64,000 nt of DNA from Reticulitermes speratus (taxonomy: Eukaryota; Arthropoda; Insecta; Blattodea; Rhinotermitidae). The stretch spans positions 16,131,711-16,195,710 of the forward strand of contig JAJKFL010000012.1 of assembly GCA_021186555.1 (NCBI GenBank), given 5' to 3'. This document shows, piece after piece, positions 44,563-55,321 of this stretch. Under the pieces are notes generated by a model. That model was not told the origin of the DNA, did not search any database, and saw only the letters and a list, made by a program, of their open reading frames with translations. The position numbers and the translations under genes are program-made. Within the stretch, counting starts at the first letter, position 1, and each line of letters begins with the position of its first letter.

Positions 44563-45917
44563 TGCTGCGACGAGACAAGGTATCATAAGGCAGCTACTAA
44601 ATGCTGTGACGAGACAGGGTATCATAAGGCAGCTACTAAATGCTGTGACGAGACAGGGTATCATAAGGCAGCTACTAAATGCTGTGACGAGACAGGGTAT
44701 CTTAAGGCAGCTACTAAATGCTGTGACGAGACAGGGTATCATAAGGCAGCTACTAAATGCTGTGACGAGACAGGGTATCTTAAGGCAGCTACTAAATGCT
44801 GTGACGAGACAGGGTATCATAAGGCAGCTACTAAATGCTGTGACGAGACAGGGTATCATAAGGCAGCTACTAAATGCTGTGACGAGACAGGGTATCATAA
44901 GGCAGCTACTAAATGCTGTGACGAGACAGGGTATCATAAGGCAGCTACTAAATGCTGTGACGAGACAGGGTATCAAGGCAGCTACTAAATGCTGTGACGA
45001 GACAGGGTATCATAAGGCAGCTACTAAATGCTGTGACGAGACAGGGTATCTTAAGGCAGCTACTAATGCTGTGACGAGACAGGGTATCATAAGGCAGCTA
45101 CTAAATGCTGTGACGAGACAGGGTATCTTAAGGCAGCTACTAAATGCTGTGACGAGACAGGGTATCATAAGGCAGCTACTAAATGCTGTGACGAGACAGG
45201 GTATCTTAAGGCAGCTACTAAATGCTGTGACGAGACAGGGTATCATAAGGCAGCTACTAAATGCTGTGACGAGACAGGGTATCTTAAGGCAGCTACTAAA
45301 TGCTGTGACGAGACAGGGTATCATAAGGCAGCTACTAAATTCTGTGACGAGACAGGGTATCATAAGGCAGCTACTAAATGCTGTGACGAGACAGGGTATC
45401 TTAAGGCAGCTACTAAATGCTGTGACGAGACAGGGTATCTTAAGGCAGCTACTAAATGCTGTGACGAGACAGGGTATCATAAGGCAGCTACTAAATTCTG
45501 TGACGAGACAGGGTATCATAAGGCAGCTACTAAATGCTGTGACGAGACAGGGTATCATAAGGCAGCTACTAAATGCTGTGACGAGACAGGGTATCTTAAG
45601 GCAGCTACTAAATGCTGTGACGAGACAGGGTATCATAAGCAGCTACTAAATGCTGTGACGAGACAGGGTATCATAAGGCAGCTACTAAATGCTGTGACGA
45701 GACAGGGTATCATAAGGCAGCTACTAAATGCTGTGACGAGACAGGGTATCATAAGGCAGCTACTAAATGCTGTGACGAGACAGGGTATCATAAGGCAGCT
45801 ACTAAATGCTGCGACGAGACAGGGTATCATAAGGCACTGCTACTATCAGCCTGCCACGAGACAGGGTATCATAAGGCACTGCTACTATCAGCCTGCCACG
45901 AGACAGGGTGTCACAAG
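44563..45917. repeat. Minisatellite, 39-bp unit, about 32 copies, alternating unit types
   Basis: The unit is CTGTGACGAGACAGGGTATC, then (A/T)TAAGGCAGCTACTAAATG with CATAAG and CTTAAG versions. Between about 45003 and 45350 the two versions alternate strictly, and a rarer ATTCTG variant recurs four units apart (near 45339 and 45495), so a higher-order repeat is present. Three short deletions occur. The end (45838-45917) changes to a 42-bp related unit, CACGAGACAGGGTATCATAA with GCCTGC. The 13-residue repeat frames on both strands are artefacts of a 39-bp (3 x 13) unit without stops. Confidence 0.95.
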
Positions 45918-46689
45918 GCATCCGAAAGAAGGCAGCATCCCAGAGCTCCAGGTCAAGCAACACGGATAAGCTGACAGCCAACCCGCTGTTCCCTAAGCTG
46001 CGCACGCCGGAAGGCAGGACACCGTCAGCCATCACACTGTGCGACGCAGTTCAAATTATATATGCATTGTACATGACACGTAATTTAAACTATCAATAAA
46101 GGAACATTATTCGTGTTACGAAAACGGGTCGTTTTATAGTCTGCCCGCCGAAATGCTGGGTAGGAGTCACGGACCGCTGCATGCTGCGACCGGTCATACC
46201 GACGCAGGGTTTCTTGTTCTCCCTCTCTCTTCAAAAAAATGCTCCCTACTGCACGCTTCTCCTGCAGTCTTCCAAATTTCAATTAATGAATTATTAGTAC
46301 CCGCCAAATTCAATTTCCCAGCTAGCACTTTAACATTCACCAGTAAATATGAAATACGGGGACTCTGTATCAAGCTACTACATTCCACCATTGGTAACGT
46401 CTTCACTTTCAAGCTACTCCTACCAGAAGGACGAGCGGGCGAACACTGAGATCTTTCTAACAAATCTATGTTCTTTCCCACAGAGTGGTGATGAATTTAA
46501 TCCGACTGTCGGGCAGAAACTCATTACAGCGCTCCACCAAGCTCGTCACATAAACTCAGATACAGCACACGATCAACAAAAGCTGCAATATACGAAAAAC
46601 CTAAGTATACCTTTCATTCACGGCTACAGCCGAATCCCAGATAATGTATATACAAGACAGTCAACACACGTATAAACGTAACAATGAGG
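45918..46689. other. Unassigned low-copy DNA
   Basis: Overlapping opposed frames of 65-108 codons without recognisable domains. No gene is supported. Confidence 0.4.
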
Positions 46690-47172
46690 CGAGTTCGCGT
46701 AACCCCTGCTGCCGTGGAAAAGCAATAAGTATTACATATTCTGAGTGTGTGTCTGTAGCCTTAGTTATCCAGTACGCAAAGCGCATGCGTCGTATTATAT
46801 TGTCATCTGTGGACTGTTTGGCTGTACCATATTTTTCCACATTATCTCATAAACGGTAAGATCTTCGTAAAAGAGTTACTGAATATAAAATATGTTTTGA
46901 CTTTCTCTAAAACGTTTGTCTGAAACATTTTTCATTCTAAGATTTGAGCGAGATATTATCATAAATGTACATAGGACTTCACGTAAAGTACCCGTCATTA
47001 CTGTCAGATTTTAAAGAAGCTTGAGTTTTCTCGACAGATTTTCGAAAAATACTCAAATATGAAATTTCATGAAAATTCGTCCAGTGGGAGCCGAGTTGTT
47101 CCATGTGGACGGAAACACAGGCAGACATGACGAAGCTAACAGTCGCTTTTCGCAATTTTTCGATAGCGCCTA
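46690..47172. repeat. Dispersed repeat X, copy 2
   Basis: Aligns along its length with 28974-29440 (AATAAGTATTACATATTCTG, GTAGCCTTAGTTATCCAG, CGTATTATATTGTCATCTGT, AAATTTCATGAAAATTCGTC). The ends include TAGCGCCTAAAAA versus GCCGCCTAAAAA at the other copy, giving a candidate element boundary. Confidence 0.7.
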
Positions 47173-47429
47173 AAAAAATCATACCCACACTGAATTCGAC
47201 ATTACATGAAGACTACTAAAAACTACGGTTACACGAAAAATAAATAATTTTGTAGAGCTCTACAACTCACCTTCTAAAATCACTTTTAAGGATATTTTAT
47301 AGGCGCTTATTGGTATGCTCCAGTGTACGTTAAAATTCATTTGTAGCAGGAACAGGACTGTGATACACCTGCAACTGACCCTAGAAGTGTGAAAACCCAC
47401 CATGCTAGTGGATTAATTCATTCTGTAGT
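47173..47429. other. Unassigned spacer
   Basis: Nothing recognised between repeat X and the LINE fragment. Confidence 0.4.
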
Positions 47430-47675
47430 CTGTCTTACGACAGGTCCGTAGCCTCTTCCAAAGCGAGTTCTCCACAGGTGCGATCTAGTGCTTCCTCTTT
47501 CAATTTCCAGTATCTTTTCTTTTCCTTAAGGTCATCCAGTAGCTGCTTACGTCTTCTTCCTAGTCGTCCCGTCATTTCTATCCTTCCTTCTAACTTTCCT
47601 TCAATCACGTGTTTCAGAAGGCATTTCTGCACAAGATGTGACCAATCCAGTTAGCCTTTCTTCTTTTTATGTAGT
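47430..47675 (-). pseudogene. Non-LTR retrotransposon C-terminal fragment, second copy
   Basis: Minus strand matches 26735-26985 in both DNA and protein (CLLKHVIEGKLEGRIEMTGR, GRRRKQLLDDLKEKKRYW, KEEALDR). The frame passes the point where the 26.7-kb copy has a frameshift, so it keeps the EGK version. It is cut off on its 5' side at about 47675 by unrelated sequence. Both copies stop at similar 3' positions, which hints at a shared 3' end or truncation point. Confidence 0.75.
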
Positions 47676-48675
47676 GGATATCCCCGATAATGATTTAGAA
47701 CATGTCGTGTAAAAAATAACAAATTACTAAAACAGTCTGTGTACTTTGGACGGAAAAACTACTCATTAACAGACACAAAGCACTCAGCAGATATGAATAC
47801 AGTTAAAATGAGTCAACATCTGTTGATCGATAGCTGCATAATTTAACTGGCGCCACCAGTCGATACACTGTACAAAGAACAGGCTTCGTTAAGTCTGCTG
47901 ATCCTTACGAAGTCTAACGCCATACAAAATGTCTGGGACTTAAAAAAAGACGATAATCGTGTCGTCTACACCTCAGTAGTTTGCTCAGTGGCCATATTAG
48001 TGCTATGAATGTTAAGAAAACAGAAAGTGTAAAGACATAATAATTCCCAACGGCACGCAGTCCGTACCGAATTTCATAGCCCAGAATTTCAAAATTATTA
48101 GGGGGGACACGCCTATAGAAAACGATAAGCCTACTTAACAAACTTTGCAAAACAAAAAACGCCAAATTACCGCAGTACAGATATCCATATAACCGTAATG
48201 TAACCACCTCTACATAACAATTTCAGCCTTAGGCTAAAGTGCTAAATCATTCCTCACGCCGGCTTAGTGACAGTAAACACAGTATTTTACGTTTCCGACG
48301 AAAATGACCCAATAAAAACGCTCACACGCGCACTTTAATAACACGATGGACGAAATTCGCCGCACATTTAAAAAGCGCACATCTCACAGAAAACTACCGA
48401 GCTTGTTGTTGCAGTCGTAATGCTCCACACTGGCATTCGGGAGACAAAGAGTTCGAATTCCACCCGCGATAGCACGTTTACAACCTGAAACGTTTCGTGC
48501 CTTAAAGCACCATTTACGGGCAAACTCTGATGCATGTTACGCAGGACTCCTTTTATATCCTTATCGAACCACTATTCATAATCACAATAGTGCATATAAC
48601 CCGGGTACCAGGTACCGCAGGCGATTAAATTTTGGTACTGCGACGCCCAATATTTGTGGCTACTGCGTATGGAGT
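47676..48675. other. Unassigned low-copy DNA
   Basis: No gene is supported. The 97-codon minus frame at 47914-48207 has no recognisable feature. Confidence 0.35.
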
Positions 48676-48960
48676 GGGCAGGGATAGCGTAGTCGGTACA
48701 GCGACTCGCTACGAGCTGGACGGTCCGGGGATCGAATCCCAGTGGGGGCGAGATTTTCAGCACAAGTCCAGACCGGCCCTGGGGCCTACCCAGCCTCCTG
48801 TACAATGGGTACCGGGTTATTCCCGGGGGTCAAGCGGCTGGGGAGTGGCGTTGAGCACCCAATATCTAGCGCCGAGGTTAAGGAAAGAGTAGAGCTATAC
48901 ATCTACTCCCCCTCTGGGCCTTCATGGCCTGTTCTAAGGTGAATTTTACCTTTACCTTTA
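48676..48960 (+). mobile_element. SINE family E, full-length copy
   Basis: Head GGCAGGGATAGCGTAGTCGG, box B-like GGGATCGAATCCCAGTGGGG at about 48728, body GTCCAGACCGGCCCTGGGGC, GGGTACCGGGTTATTCCCGG, GTAGAGCTATACATCTACTC and the tail TTTTACCTTTACCTTTA. The short T/A/C hexamer tail (TTTACC) differs from the A-tails of families A, B and C. Confidence 0.9.
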
Positions 48961-49686
48961 CTCCGTATGGAACTTGCTTCACGCCACTCTTCTGTCGCCC
49001 GGAATTCTGAGATGTCTCCTAGATTTTGAGAAGATCTGTGTACCCCTGCAAAATCACCTTTTCTAATTCTAAGTCATATGACCTTTAAAACTGAATACGC
49101 GTTATTAAATTATCGAAGACGCGGTCAGTAATGTCTAAGGCTCTAAATTGGGCAATTGTTTTAATACCGAAAAGCACATCCGAAACCTAATGCACCACTT
49201 CAAAAGTAATCACTTGAACACTGAACGTTCGCAATGTTTCAAAAGACAGTGCGAGTGACGTATCTCACTTGGAACACTTTTACACTCCACCTCCTATTTA
49301 GAGGGGAAAAGAATAGACTGCGACTGGAAAATGAGATGGTAATTCTTGCCCTCTTTTCTATAAAATCTTCAGTGCCATATACGGCAGGCTGCGTCAGTGT
49401 TCGCTTCTGATCTTTATGGAGATTATCTGACATCACAACTAACTAGAATTCATCCAGAGTATGCGAGTAAAATACAATTCCGCTGTTTCGTCTATGTAAC
49501 AATCAAAAGAATCAACCCGTATCGTATTTACATATATATATATATATATACCACAATAAAGCTGAACACGTAACATGCTCATATCTGGTCGCATTTTTTC
49601 TTAGCTGTCACCCAAATTCTCTTACAGCAAGCAGACGCGGTTCAAACGCTGCGTATTACACAGGCAAATGAAGGTAACAGGTGAAG
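48961..49686. other. Unassigned DNA with a (TA)n run
   Basis: A short (TA)n run lies at about 49530-49551. No gene. Confidence 0.4.
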
Positions 49687-49887
49687 CAATCCCATTACAG
49701 GCCTGGACAGACCCTGAGAGTTCCAGGAGGTTGAGGCTCCCACATTTCTAGACAATCGGCACATGAAGGTGGTAAGGTTGTCAGCCATACGCACCGGCCG
49801 CCTGTACCCCCCCAGGAAATATTCTGGTAATAATGTCTGTTAGAGGCTGAGTCGACCCCAGGGCCATAGTGCGACCGGAAGGATTAT
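49687..49887 (-). mobile_element. SINE family D, truncated copy
   Basis: Minus strand from ATTACAGGCCTGGACAGACC to CCATAGTGCGACCGGAAGGA. The tRNA-like head and box B are missing, so this is a 5'-truncated insertion. Confidence 0.8.
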
Positions 49888-50164
49888 ACAGGCAAATATA
49901 GACATAAATTTACTTTCGACTCGTACGCAGGGTTCTTCTCTGCGTAATGCAACGTCGTAATAATTATAATGAATGTAATTATATAATTCTTTCATGCACT
50001 GAGACCCTGATGCGTGTACCACGTACATTTCACTGTTTTAACGGCTTGCAGTGTGCCAGACTTTATTTGAAAAGGTGCTGAAGTTTCAGCATAAAACGAC
50101 TCGTATACGAGTAAAGTAACAAAAAACCCGACAAAGAACAGCTCAATACATGCAACTTGCCATG
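49888..50164. other. Unassigned spacer
   Basis: Nothing recognised. Confidence 0.4.
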
Positions 50165-50400
50165 ATACATACAGTTTATGGATCGTCATCAGGGAATCAC
50201 TTTAAAGTAACACTTCACAAAACCGAACTAGCAATCAATGTGTTTTGTGAAATGTTACTTTAATGTGATTCCCTGATGATGATCCCATAAGGGATCGAAA
50301 CATGTAGCAGTGTCCAACGTGATATTCTAATATAAAATATCTGGGGACAACACAGTGCATTTTGTTAGACTGAGTGTTGTGAGTTTGCAGTTAATATATT
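50165..50400. mobile_element. Inverted pair of Penelope-like terminal fragments
   Basis: 50184-50221 (CATCAGGGAATCACTTTAAA, GTAACACTTCACAAAAC) is the reverse complement of 50239-50279 (GTTTTGTGAAATGTTACTTT, AATGTGATTCCCTGATG), with about 17 bases between. The left arm holds only the 5' half of a ribozyme motif and the right arm continues through a full one. Confidence 0.6.
50267..50312 (+). ncRNA. Hammerhead ribozyme-like motif, copy 10
   Basis: Core CTGATGA, extra T, stem II GATCCC-ATAA-GGGATC (six pairs), GAAACATGTA. Stem I is weak here (TTCC against GCAG). Stem II sequence is unlike any other copy yet fully paired, which is the covariation expected of a selected RNA stem. Confidence 0.55.
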
Positions 50401-50826
50401 TATGAAATCAACGAAATGGGATGCGAGCAGTGCACGTGAGACCTCGGCAAAATTATACGCATCACTGCGCTTCATACTGTATGGTATATATACGTATTAA
50501 ATTATAGGGTTTTAGTTCCATTATCATAATAACTTCACATCTGATAAGTTACATCGTTGAAATTAAACTCAAAAAACGTAAATTAATCTTTCAAAACCCC
50601 GTGGTATAGGTAAGTACCACCTGCTGAATTTTGCGACACATCCTACTTATGTGTTAAGTATTATCCTCAAAACAAATACCAATTCTTCTTCTAAACAACA
50701 TTAACCGGCGGGCATTTATAACTGAGACGAAGTTTGTTCTCTGTGAGGTACAAACTGAATCGTTAAGCGTACGAGTAATTGAGACGAACGCCAGTCTTCA
50801 AGGGATTCATTAAGTACGTGCGTCGG
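50401..50826. other. Unassigned DNA with a satellite-related phrase
   Basis: At 50720-50760 ATAACTGAGACGAAGTTTGT is related to ATAACTGAGACGGAGTGTGT of the 114-bp satellite at 56955, so a single diverged unit or parent repeat may lie here. No gene. Confidence 0.35.
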
Positions 50827-51392
50827 GCCGTGCCATGGCTCAGGTGGTTAGTCGCCGGCCTCTCACCGCGGAGGCCCGGGTTCGATTGCCGATCCCAGTG
50901 GCCGTGCGGTCTAAGGCGTGGGTCTACGGTCGCTCGCTTACTGGGATTGTGGGTTCGAATCCCACCGGGGGCATGGATGTTTGTGTTTGTTGTAAGGACG
51001 GTATATGGACCGTAAAGTGACATGAAGGACGAAAAGGATTTAAACAGTACAAAAATGGATCAAAGGGGAAAAAACCCCGGAAAGGCCAAAAAAAAAAAAA
51101 ATCCCGCCGGGGCATGGATGTTTGTGTTGTGTTTGTTGTATAAAGACAGCAGTATGGGACATAAGTGACATGAAGAAAGAGGAAAGGATTTAAAAGAACA
51201 AAATGGATCAAAGGTAAAAAATGGGACAGGGGGAAAAAAATCCCAGGTAAGTCCATGTGGGATATTTGGTGGACAAAGTGTCATTAGGACAGGTTCATCT
51301 TCATCACAGGGTTGCACAATAAGCCTCAAGGCTGCGGTGCGTCCGTAGCATCTGCTGCGGGACCCTTCACAAAACAAAAAAACAAAAACTTC
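50827..51392 (+). mobile_element. SINE family C split by a SINE B dimer at its box B
   Basis: Family C head runs 50827-50888 (GCCGTGCCATGGCTCAGGTG, CCGCGGAGGCCCGGGTTCGA). It stops inside box B and resumes at 51241 (TCCCAGGTAAGTCCATGTGG), continuing to the family 3' end (GGGTTGCACAATAAGCC, CATCTGCTGCGGGACCCTTC) and an A-rich tail. The gap holds the family B composite. The two halves join to a normal family C sequence, so the insertion point is between GTTCGAT and TCCC. Confidence 0.8.
50891..51240 (+). mobile_element. Fused SINE B dimer inserted in SINE C
   Basis: First unit: head GATCCCAGTGGCCGTGCGGT, box B GGGTTCGAATCCCACCGG, family B body, A-tail at 51088-51101. The junction at 51102 continues TCCCGCCGGGGCATGG into a second family B body without a head, ending in a short A-tail at 51240. 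Confidence 0.85.
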
Positions 51393-52343
51393 GTGCGTCA
51401 CATCTGTTACGGATCACAGGCATGGAAATGACAGCACTTTAAGGTACTGATTATTGTTAGTGATATTAAACATGCAACTCCCAGAATCCCCTCTGTTCCG
51501 CAACCCTTGCCCGCAAATTGACACAGAATCGATAATAATGAGTTACTGCATTATTCATCAGCTACAATTAGTTTTAACAATGTTGCCTCAATTAGAACTG
51601 CTTGTGTGGTGTTGTTTTGGTTATGGTGGTCGGAACCGTATAGTTATACATATGCATTTAACCTCCACCCTTTCTCATCCCCAAATTCCCAGTGCATGGA
51701 CATTCATCAAGGTATGCGTCAACCATGACACACGTTTCACATGAAACTGCAGAAAGTTACGGTGACCTTTTGACATTAAAGATTCACAGTTTCAGGCCAC
51801 AAGCATGAGTTAATTCGGGTTAATTATACGAGCGGAAGGCAGGGTAACACAGTAACGAGGTAACTACACGTGACGCCGTGTAGTCTGATGGAAATTTACA
51901 GGCGTTTCAAAGGGACGTACTGCTTCAATATCAGTGTTATAAAGATAAAAACGCCCGTATCTAAGTACCGAAACGTCAGTATGTACCTATTAACAAGTCA
52001 AGGTTTGTAAATCGTCTTTATTAATTCCTTTCCTTTCCAGCTACTGGCTTCTGATATGCCGTTCGTGCATCCTTACTCCTAACAACTTCCGAACCAACTG
52101 ACAAATCCTCATGAAACTTGGCAAGTCAAAAGAGATCACCATATTTAACATTTTCAATTTTCTCCCGACATAACGTCCGTGCAAACCTCTGGGAACGGAC
52201 AGACACAAGCCCCGTTACTAGCGAAGTACCAGGGTCAAGACATCTGGCTAACACGTGCATTTTTTCTAGAACATAAAAGAACAAACAGCCAAGCAAAACA
52301 TATGGACTTCCGTAACATCCAGTTCGACAGCGATATTCTGCAT
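51393..52343. other. Unassigned low-copy DNA
   Basis: No gene is supported. The 96-codon plus frame at 51454-51744 has no recognisable motif. Confidence 0.4.
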
Positions 52344-52516
52344 CAGTGGTATTCAACCTGGGGTACGCGTAACCCGGGGGTACGCGAAGACATCTTAGGG
52401 GGTAAGTGAAACTAAAAAAAATAAATCTATTATTTCATGATAAACGCTGAATAATCAGGACCAGATTTAGGATTGGCCACAAGAGACCCGGACGTAAGGA
52501 CATGCGATTTGAGAGT

Positions 52517-52555
<39 letters not shown>

Positions 52556-52876
52556 TTATGCGATTCTTATCTGGGCGGCTAGTTTCATTTTATTCCACAT
52601 AGTGCACATAATTTTGCTTTGCTGAAATACATTTGTTCCTTTATTAATTTTTATATAATAGGCAACAATATATTTGTTATTTAATAGCTTGATTATCCTC
52701 TTTTTCATTTAAAACTTATTATTTAATCATTATTTTAGATGTATTTTATTTAACTTAGTTTAGATGTAGATTATAGACTATGTATAACTTGAATTATGCA
52801 CCAACAACTTTGGGGGTACAAAGTTGAAGACAAATTATATCGGGGGTACGCGAACAAAAAAGGTTGAATACCGCTG
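52344..52876. mobile_element. hAT-like non-autonomous DNA transposon
   Basis: Terminal inverted repeats CAGTGGTATTCAACC and GGTTGAATACCGCTG, with subterminal GGGGTACGCG repeats in both orientations (52361-52385 and 52843-52853). The eight bases before (TTCTGCAT) and after (TCCTACAT) match at six positions, fitting an old 8-bp target duplication. CAGNGGT ends plus 8-bp duplications are typical of hAT. No transposase remains. A (CT)n microsatellite lies inside at about 52518-52553. Confidence 0.75.
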
Positions 52877-52892
52877 TCCTACATCACTAACG

Positions 52893-53036
52893 CTGACATT
52901 CTTGGTAGCAGTAGATCATAAACGTGCCTGTATATCGCTTAGCATACATTCTTGGTAGCAGTAGGTCATAAACGTGCCTGTATATCGCTTAGCATACATT
53001 CTTGGTAGCAGTAGGTCATAAACGTGCCTGTAAGAA
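52893..53036. repeat. Short tandem array, 50-bp unit, about 3 copies
   Basis: The unit includes CATTCTTGGTAGCAGTAGGT, CATAAACGTGCCTGTATATC and GCTTAGCATA. The last unit breaks off after CCTGTA. The three units are almost identical. Confidence 0.9.
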
Positions 53037-53392
53037 AAAATATGTATTTTACCTTAACAATCTTTATCAAAGCGTCCGTACAAAACAGTGTGGTTATATT
53101 TGGACGATTTAACGTGTTCGGACTTTGCATTAATATAAGTTATAGGCCTTAGATAGAAATTTATTACTAAAGTGAATGTCTTACTACCCGTCTGCCTGTA
53201 TACCTTACCTCTCTCTACCTACATACATACATAAATATCTTGCTACCTAATTAACAAGCCCATTCACTCAATAAATCATCCACCTCATGGCAAATTGTCG
53301 TACTTCAGAAATTAACAGTCGATAGTCAGCGTTTACAAGCGATCATCCTCGATGTTCAACTGTTTCTTCAGGATCCGCTCAAAGAGAATGCA
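53037..53392. other. Unassigned spacer
   Basis: Nothing recognised. Confidence 0.4.
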
Positions 53393-53785
53393 GTCTGTCT
53401 CATTATAACAACTTTTTCTTCGGTCTCAGCGCATACCTAACACAGAACTGTCTCAATTATAACAACTGTTTACTCGGTGTCAGCGCATACCTAACACAGA
53501 ACTGTCTCAATTATAACAACTGTTTACTCGGTGTCAGCGCATACCTAACACAGAACTGTCTCAATTATAACAACTGTTTACTCAGTGTTAGCGCATACCT
53601 TACACAGAACTGTCTCAATTATAACAACTGTTTACTCGGTGTCAGCGCATACCTAACACAGAACTGTCTCAATTATAAAAACTGTTTACTCGGTGTCAGC
53701 GCATACCTAACACAGAACTGTCTCAATTATAACAACTGTTTACTCGGTGTCAGCGCATACCTAACACAGAACTGTCTCAATTATG
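53393..53785. repeat. Minisatellite, 54-bp unit, about 7 copies
   Basis: The unit comprises CTGTCTCAATTATAACAACT, GTTTACTCGGTGTCAGCGCA and TACCTAACACAGAA. Only scattered substitutions are seen (CTCAGTGTTAGC, ATAAAAACTG). Confidence 0.95.
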
Positions 53786-54789
53786 AATACCAATCATGGC
53801 AAGATATCATAAATGTATGTACGTCTTCATGTGCAGTGTCCATCATTTTTTACGATTGTAATCAAAATCGGGAAGTGTCGACAAGTTCCAGTAAAAATTT
53901 CAAATATGAAATTTCACGAGAATTCATCCAGTAGGAGTCGCCATGAGACAAGCGGAAGGACAGACATTATAAAGCTGATTGTCGCTACTCGCAGTTGTTT
54001 AGCGATCGGTCTAAAACATCTCGACGAAGTAAAGTGTTGCCAAATGACCTAACAGTACCGCATATCATCTCTGGCGACTGTCAACCCAATACACCACCTG
54101 AACAGTTCGTTCCAATGCCGTTTATCACCATCACCAGGTGGAGATACCGTAACCGAAATCTCCATTTGGTTCCCACAGAAACGAACGACAAACGGACAAA
54201 CAACGTTCTGCTTAATCACATAAAAATGAAGCACCACTGAAGAACACTTCAATTAGTACGGATGGTGTGACGACAGCGTGCATTTGTCAGCCGAACAATC
54301 ACTATTGTACCTCGACTTTCACTTGTTTTGCCTGGTTCGCATTCGGACGGAATGACTTCACTGTCTGTCCCCTGGCGTATAGACTATATGTGTGTGTATG
54401 GTTGAGCTAATTGCTTTGCTTCCTGGGCAAGACATGTCCCTGTCTCAATAAGACCGCCCTTCAGTTCAACGACAACGCAGTAGCTGGAAAATGGAAAGGA
54501 GTGAGGTATTTTGTTCCCTGGGGAAAGGCAGAGACTGTAAATGGGAAATAGCTTTTCTGTCCCACTCTCCCAAGTTAACCTGCGGCATTAACAAGTTTCG
54601 GTTTCCGCCGAGGCACAAGCCAACACTTAGCTGCAAAATTCGTTACGACATGGACCCAATAACAACACAAATGACAAAAGAGATGTTGACAAACAGCGCG
54701 TACGTGCAACTAGTCATTAGACTTCGACATTATTAAATGGAAGTGAGTGGTCAGAGTCACGTTCCGGTCGAAATAACCTCCAGTGCAAG
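53786..54789. other. Unassigned DNA with fragments of repeats X and Y
   Basis: 53860-54005 shares AAATATGAAATTTCACGAGA, TTCATCCAGTAGGAGTCG and AAGCTGATTGTCGCT with repeat X. 54100-54245 shares the TTTGGTTCCCACAGAAACGA phrase with repeat Y at 37745-37805. No gene is supported. Confidence 0.5.
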
Positions 54790-54995
54790 ATCCTCAAAAT
54801 GGTGATCTTCTGGGAAGTTACGCCACGTAGTTGGGTAGACGGGTACCAACGTTTCGGAGAAACCTGCTGCCTAAACTTCATTCCAAAACGCTGGAACTAC
54901 ATACCTATCTACACTACATGGCGTCACATCCCGGATGACCCTAATGTTGATACTACGTCCACCCACCGCCGTCGAAACTTCAAATCTTAACTTCA
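54790..54995 (+). repeat. Fragment of a foldback/dispersed repeat with a false reading frame
   Basis: The plus frame 54799-54990 reads MVIFWEVTPRSWVDGYQRFGETCC, a phrase that turns up in predicted proteins of repeat-rich insect genomes. The DNA edge AACGTTTCGGAGAAACCTGC is related to 62530-62545 and 18587. I interpret it as repeat-derived, not as a host exon. Confidence 0.5.
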
Positions 54996-55321
54996 TTAAA
55001 GTATTTTAATTGGACTTTTAAAATCGTCATCTTCGTACTGGGTGTAATTTTAATATTCGGTTTCCGAGTGCTTGGTCTTGTATTCAGTGGACGTGCCGAA
55101 GCCATTGTTTTCCACATGCATGAAATTTTCTTTCAAAGGAATCCATTCTGAGCTCTTCTAAAATTTCTATACTTATACTTCTTAATTTATTTTGTTGTCG
55201 AGAAAAATTGTTTGTCGTAAACATTTACACTGCGAAGCTTGCAGTCCATCAACTCACTATCCCGACTTAAGTCCGCTATCCAAACTTCAGCAACACCCGT
55301 ACTTACAGCAAAAAAAAAAAA
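54996..55321. other. Unassigned spacer with an A-run at its end
   Basis: Ends with a 14-base A run (55308-55321) right beside a minus-strand SINE, where a T-run would be expected. Confidence 0.4.

Noticed and set aside
44503..45969. Repeat-protein-like frames with 13-residue periods on both strands
   Set aside because: The 39-bp unit lacks stops in these frames. Both strands are open at once and one-base deletions break the frames, as expected of non-coding DNA.
54799..54990. Host exon with FWEVTP motif
   Set aside because: The peptide type and DNA edge recur in other repeat fragments in this window (62446-62700, 18587), so it is repeat-derived.
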